In this document: in pieces, positions 59,481 to 64,000 of the stretch
Layout: each line of letters begins with the position of its first letter
How positions within the stretch are numbered: position 1 is the stretch's first letter
Assembly: GCA_032622095.1 (NCBI GenBank)
Contig: CP136069.1
Location: 65,249,319-65,313,318 of the forward strand
DNA from: Siphonodentalium dalli
Lineage: Eukaryota; Mollusca; Scaphopoda; Gadilida; Siphonodentaliidae
Reading direction: 5' to 3'
Length of the DNA: 64,000 nt
Program-made: the position numbers and the translations under genes
The notes under the pieces: model-generated
Told to the model about the DNA's origin: nothing
The model's input: the letters and a program-made list of their open reading frames with translations, nothing else
Database searches by the model: none

Positions 59481-60560
59481 AGCATGTCCCCACAATTACA
59501 CCGGTGACGTAAACACATGTGCCAATCTTAGTTGTACTCTCGTAATTATCGGTACGATGAAACGGTGACGGAATCTGACGAGGTTTGCCGAATGTACAAT
59601 CACCCAGTGAATTATCGATCGACCATGCGATATCAAAAAACCAAAAGCTAGAAACACCACACTACGGTGGCGTAATGACATATAAACAGGGACGCGGAAA
59701 GAGGGTTCTTTATTAGGGGATGCCCATCTTGGATTTCTTAATACACCCCTTTGAAGGCTAATTAAGTCTAAAATATGTTCAATTTAATTTTTTATTAACA
59801 CTATATATGTACATAATACAGCATTTGACATTTCATACGCATAGTGGGTGGGTGGGGGGGTCTCTCGCTCATAACTCACACCCATATATTATACGTACTC
59901 AAACGTCTATTGACACACCTTTCACATTTATAAGTTTCAAATTTGTATGAATTTGAGAAATGAAAAATAAAAATATTATCATGGTTTCTTTTCAAAATCT
60001 CTACTGAAAGTAGAAAAATAGTCGCATCTTGGTCGGCAATCATGTTTATATTAAAGTCACATGGCGGTTTTCGCTCCAAAATACACCTATATAGTATTCG
60101 CTTTTGAATTGTTCCCTGTGTTGAAATAGGTTGATAAATATTTAAACTACCTTTCTACGGGTAAATATGTCCAAGAGAGACGCATTGAAGTCATAACTTT
60201 AAACACGGTATTTGGGTTTCAAAAAACATCAGCCGTGTGAACGACATGGAACAAAAACAAAACGTGTCCCGTGTTAGTCTACATGTATTCCTGATATGGT
60301 AGAAATAAAGAGCGTTTGTTTCACTTTTCAAAATTTAAAACAGCTGGAAAAAGGCAGGTATATTTCAGAGCATATGAAACCGGTATATCAATGGTTCATA
60401 TATCTGTCAACCAATTGTTTTCCTCCATCCAAATTATGTAGACAAATTTGGAAGCTCGAATGGGTATCCTTCATGTAAGAATACACGAAACCACACACAT
60501 CCCTCAATTCTCCATATGTATTAGGGTTAGGGTTAGATACAGAATTGATAATACATATAC
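59481..60560. other. Intergenic, no gene recognised
   Basis: Contains a fragment (about 60285-60320, tcctgatatgg...aataaagagcgttt) related to MITE family 2, and little else. Confidence 0.4.
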
Positions 60561-60570
60561 TTTCCAGAGA

Positions 60571-60710
60571 ATATGCACGAGGCCTAAGCAGAATGAGGTC
60601 CCCATTGGGTGAATTTAGTGATGCTAGCCCACTGTGCGTGGTAGTGTTACTAAATTCACCCTCTGGAGACCTCATTCTGCAAATGTACAGTGCCATATTC
60701 TCAGGCCTGC
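60571..60710. mobile_element. Short hairpin MITE, copy 3 (best preserved)
   Basis: GAGGCCTAAGCAGAATGAGGTC pairs with the inverse GACCTCATTCTGC...CAGGCCT, and GGGTGAATTTAGT pairs with ACTAAATTCACCC around a loop of about 30 nt. Confidence 0.7.
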
Positions 60711-60779
60711 CTGCACCTAAGCTCCTTCGGGGGATTTGCATGGATTTGAATACTTGAGCATTTGAAATTTAATCATTAA

Positions 60780-61047
60780 CCCTTCCATGACTGGAGCTTC
60801 CTGAAATTTTGCGACAACCCTGTACCAATGCATGTTCTTATATACTAGTAGGCGAGTCACCCATAGGGAGCCTCGCATATACGATAATACATTGGCCTAA
60901 CAATATTTTCCTTGACTTTGTAAGCCATTACATGTATTCTCTTGTATATACATATGAGGCTGTCTATGGGGAGACTCACACATATACGAGAATACACTGG
61001 CACATGATATTTGTTGCTTCACCTGCGCAGCTTCCGCCATGAAAGGG
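60780..61047. mobile_element. piggyBac-type MITE, intact copy 4
   Basis: TTAA (60776-60779) and CCCTTCCATGACTGGAGCTTCC at the left; GCAGCTTCCGCCATGAAAGGG and TTAA (61048-61051) at the right. There are two hairpins at 60834-60896 and 60924-61001. Closest to copy 3. Confidence 0.85.
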
Positions 61048-61351
61048 TTAAAGCCTAATATTATATCCCGACGTACTCAGCTGACGTCCTACAATGCAAT
61101 GCTTTGTGATCATTTTGAATATAGACGCCGATGCACCATGCATTTATTTCTTAATTGGAATCATTATGCAATCCTTCGGATTAATAACGTCCGGTGCATC
61201 TGATAAGGAATAGTTATCAAACCAATGCATGCCTGGTGCCCGATTAGAGTTTCCATACAATCTTCGATAATTGGAACATTTAATTTGTCGCTTATACTAT
61301 AGATATGAATTGGTCATAATAGCGTATGTTTGTGTATTTTCATGTATGCTG

Positions 61352-61804
61352 CACTCTTAGAACAAATGTGTTACATTTTCTTAAACAAAATGGTGGAATT
61401 TTCTCAACATCGAATATGAGTGAATGTGGGAGTATATTATAGTTAGTAGATGAAATGAGATATGTTCTATTTTGAGGCACAAACCTCGTAAAAGCTATTA
61501 AAAATCAGACAACAGGTTTAATACTTTATGCTACACAAATATGTGCTGTTCAGTTTTGACACAAACACAGTGAAAACAAATTTTAAAGCTGCTGCCATTT
61601 TGTTCTCTATGGTAACCTTTACGAGTTCTGTGTCTCCAATAGAACACATCTCATCTAATAAAACTATGATACACTCATATATTCACTCATATTCAACGTA
61701 AAGGAAATTCCACACATAATAATGGCATGTGTCATTTCTACACTATTTCGTTTAAGATAACATGTAACACATATTGTGTAGAAATTACACTTTTTCTAAG
61801 AGTG
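61352..61804. mobile_element. 453-bp palindromic MITE with CACTCTTAGAA termini
   Basis: The ends are CACTCTTAGAAC...CTAAGAGTG. Internal mirrored pairs include CTCAACATCGAATATGAGTG with CACTCATATTCAACG and CCTCGTAAAAGCT with the inverse near 61620. The whole element can fold into one long hairpin. A second copy is at 63480-63930. Confidence 0.8.
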
Positions 61805-62224
61805 TGATGCATGTTTCCGAAATTAGTATTCGGCATCAGGTTGCTGGGCGTTGGTTTCTTGCCAAAACGACTCGTATAATCTTCAAATTCTCAATTTGAG
61901 TCTATTGTCACCTTCGTCGCGTTCCTTGTATTTATTTATTGATATGTATGGTTTGTTGAACTTATTATCTAAACATTTCCTTATGGAACGACTCGTCATG
62001 CAATGATCGTTAATAGAAATGGGTAAAACAACAAACTTAACACTGGATAGTGCATGGTTGGAAAATCAAAACTATCAGAAACGTTCACCCTAATTTCGAT
62101 CTAATATTTCCACCTGATGTTGCGACATACATGAAATATCCAACTGTTGAAAATTTGGCCAAATATGTTGGGGGTGAGAATCCTCCCAATGCCCCTCTCC
62201 CTACACGCATCACTGGGCTTATTT

Positions 62225-62345
62225 GAGTTACGAGAATCATAGAACGATATGCTGCACGAACATAACCTGTTTTTTTATTTCTTCGAGAAGCACAGAACGA
62301 TATGCTGCACGAACATGACATTTTTTGTTTATCTCTTCGAGACGA
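62225..62345. repeat. ~57-bp tandem duplication
   Basis: AGAACGATATGCTGCACGAACAT and the following T-rich TTCTTCGAGA/TCTCTTCGAGA segment occur twice. Confidence 0.7.
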
Positions 62346-63350
62346 TAATTGATATATATTTTTTTATTATTTTCGCAGGATATCATCCAAGTCCGTAAAC
62401 GACTACATTTATTAGTATGTATTACCTATTTTAATACACACAACAGAGGGTGGAAGCACAACATTTAGTTAGAAAGGTGATTATATGGCTTGAAGACAGT
62501 ATAACGGTGGGCATTATTGACCTTCATGACGTGGCAACAGGGGTGTGGTGCCTCACCCCAAACTATGGTGAACAAATTTCAAGAGATGGAAATTTCGTAA
62601 CTGACATATCATTGTCAGTTGGAAATTTCAGGCCAAAATAAGCCGTTTAGTTTAAATTTCATACCAACATTTAGTGTGGAATGTATAGTGTTTTAACCTA
62701 AAGTTGAATATTGTCTTACTTTTGTCATACTTGTGAACTGAAATGACCTTCAGTTGGATATTGTCCAACCAAAAGGGTGTCAGTTTGAATATTAAACATA
62801 AAAATTCGAAAATTGGAAAGGAAATAGTTGGTCTGGTTTAAGGGATTGGTGCAGTTAGAAATTATAAGCCAATTATATTACCCCAACCTTAGCCAAGTCC
62901 TTTAAGACACCACAACAAAGCTCTATTAGCTGGTAGGTTTTCCCCTTGGCGAAGCCGCACGTTAGGTAGTTTCGTCATACTTTTATTGAATCGAAATGAT
63001 TTCTATGCTCCAGACGTAGTGCATCGGTACAACAGTTTAATGGACACTGGATAACGATTTACCAAATACGACAATGAACAAAGAGCACAATAATAATCCC
63101 ACTGGTAGATGGCCTATAATAAATAAGAACACTTTTACTGACCCGATGTAATGGCCATAGAAACGACGCTAATTGGCTCAATTTCCTGTATGTGCTATTG
63201 ATGCAAAGAGGTATATCTGATATTACTCGGGGTTATTTACGCCGGGTAAAAGCCTCAACTATACATGAATTAAATGAACCTTGGTGCATTGGTGGGTGGG
63301 CCATTGTTGTCCACCAAACGTGGCCACATAACCACAAAGTGGATTTCTCC
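62346..63350. other. Intergenic, no gene recognised
   Basis: Only short frames without domains. Confidence 0.4.
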
Positions 63351-63356
63351 TCATCT

Positions 63357-63382
63357 CTTAAAGGCCCACTTAGTGTTCGAGT
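63357..63382. mobile_element. MITE family 4 left-terminus fragment
   Basis: TTAAAGGCCCACTTAGTGTTCGA matches the family's left end; the rest of the element is not evident. Confidence 0.5.
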
Positions 63383-63479
63383 TCCACATTATCTCAATAT
63401 AAACAAACCTAAAGCCATGCATTAGTATGCAGTGAATTGATTGTCCGCCTCATTAACCCATTCTATACTGAATACTTGC

Positions 63480-63930
63480 TGGCGAATTCTTAACCTCTTA
63501 GATCAAATCTGTTAAATTATACACAATTTGATCTTAAACAAAACTGTGTAGAAATGACAATTGGCATATGTGTGTCGGTGGAATTTTCTCAACATTGAAT
63601 ATGAGTGAATATCTGAGTATATCATGTTCTATTTAATAGCCGAACCTCGTAAAAGCTACCATATAAAAAATCTGGTAGCAGCTTTAAAACTGTGTGCTAC
63701 ACACTTATTTGCTGTTCAGTTTTGATACACAACAGTGTATAATACACTGCCAATGTTTTGTTATGTTGTAGCCTTTGCGAGTTTTGTGTCGCCAATAGAA
63801 CAAATGTCATCTAATAACTTTGATACACTCACACATTCACTCACATTCAATGTTGAGGAATTTCCACCGACACAATTATGTCAAGTGTCATTTTTGAACA
63901 ATTTTGTTTAAGATCACATGTAGATTGAGA
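63480..63930. mobile_element. Palindromic MITE, second copy of the 61352 family
   Basis: Shares TGGAATTTTCTCAACATTGA, CCTCGTAAAAGCT, GCTGTTCAGTTTTGA and CACTCACATTCAATGTTGAGG with 61352-61804 in the same orientation. The terminal CACTCTTAGAA repeats are not preserved. Confidence 0.75.
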
Positions 63931-64000
63931 GTAGACCTAACAGAAACGCACACAATTATTCGGGGACACTATAATATAGATATTGGTGAGTTGTTTGAAA

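Noticed and set aside
60519-60536. Interstitial telomere repeat (TTAGGG)n
   Set aside because: Fewer than three units; too short to mean anything.

Overview
This window reads as metazoan nuclear DNA. It is AT-rich, has a spliced gene with canonical GT-AG introns, and carries pol III tRNA genes with internal promoters, tRNA-derived SINEs, a truncated LINE and many inverted-repeat elements. The SINE tail (gcgacattaaacccc followed by AATC/AATAAA-like runs), the LINE 3' hairpin with an (ATT)n tail, and the TE load suggest a lophotrochozoan, probably a mollusc. That assignment is inference only. Nothing bacterial or viral was seen.

Positions 1-14220 are a head-to-tail tandem array with an exact 862-bp period. 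There are sixteen full units and a truncated seventeenth, and the array runs off the left edge. Each unit carries tRNA-Leu(UAA) and tRNA-Cys(GCA) on + and tRNA-Arg(ACG) on -. That gives 49 tRNA genes with almost no divergence even in the spacers.

From 14.2 to 34.5 kb the window is mostly repeats. They include a SINE with a 13-bp target duplication, a piggyBac-type MITE, a 4.8-kb foldback element with satellite-bearing arms, a 34-bp minisatellite, several MITEs, two more SINE copies, a second foldback element built on a 16-bp minisatellite, a trinucleotide repeat and a 5'-truncated CR1/L2-like LINE. One small gene stands out at 24944-25177 (-). It encodes a signal peptide and a mature peptide with ten cysteines in an almost palindromic spacing, directly behind a good 3' splice site.

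From 36.5 to 44.9 kb lies the main protein gene, a complete four-exon KLHL10-like BTB-BACK-Kelch gene on the - strand. The four exons join in phase to 584 codons with six kelch repeats. Its last intron has collected at least four transposable elements, one of them 26 nt from the splice donor.

From 45 kb to the end I see no convincing protein gene. The region holds piggyBac-type MITEs, a 41-bp minisatellite, a 2.6-kb palindromic element, hairpins, a second copy of a 1.2-1.4-kb long-TIR transposon, a tandem repeat rich in nuclear-receptor half-sites, and further MITEs. The recurring theme is inverted-repeat DNA: three large foldback structures, paired-hairpin MITEs and a 160-bp near-perfect palindrome.
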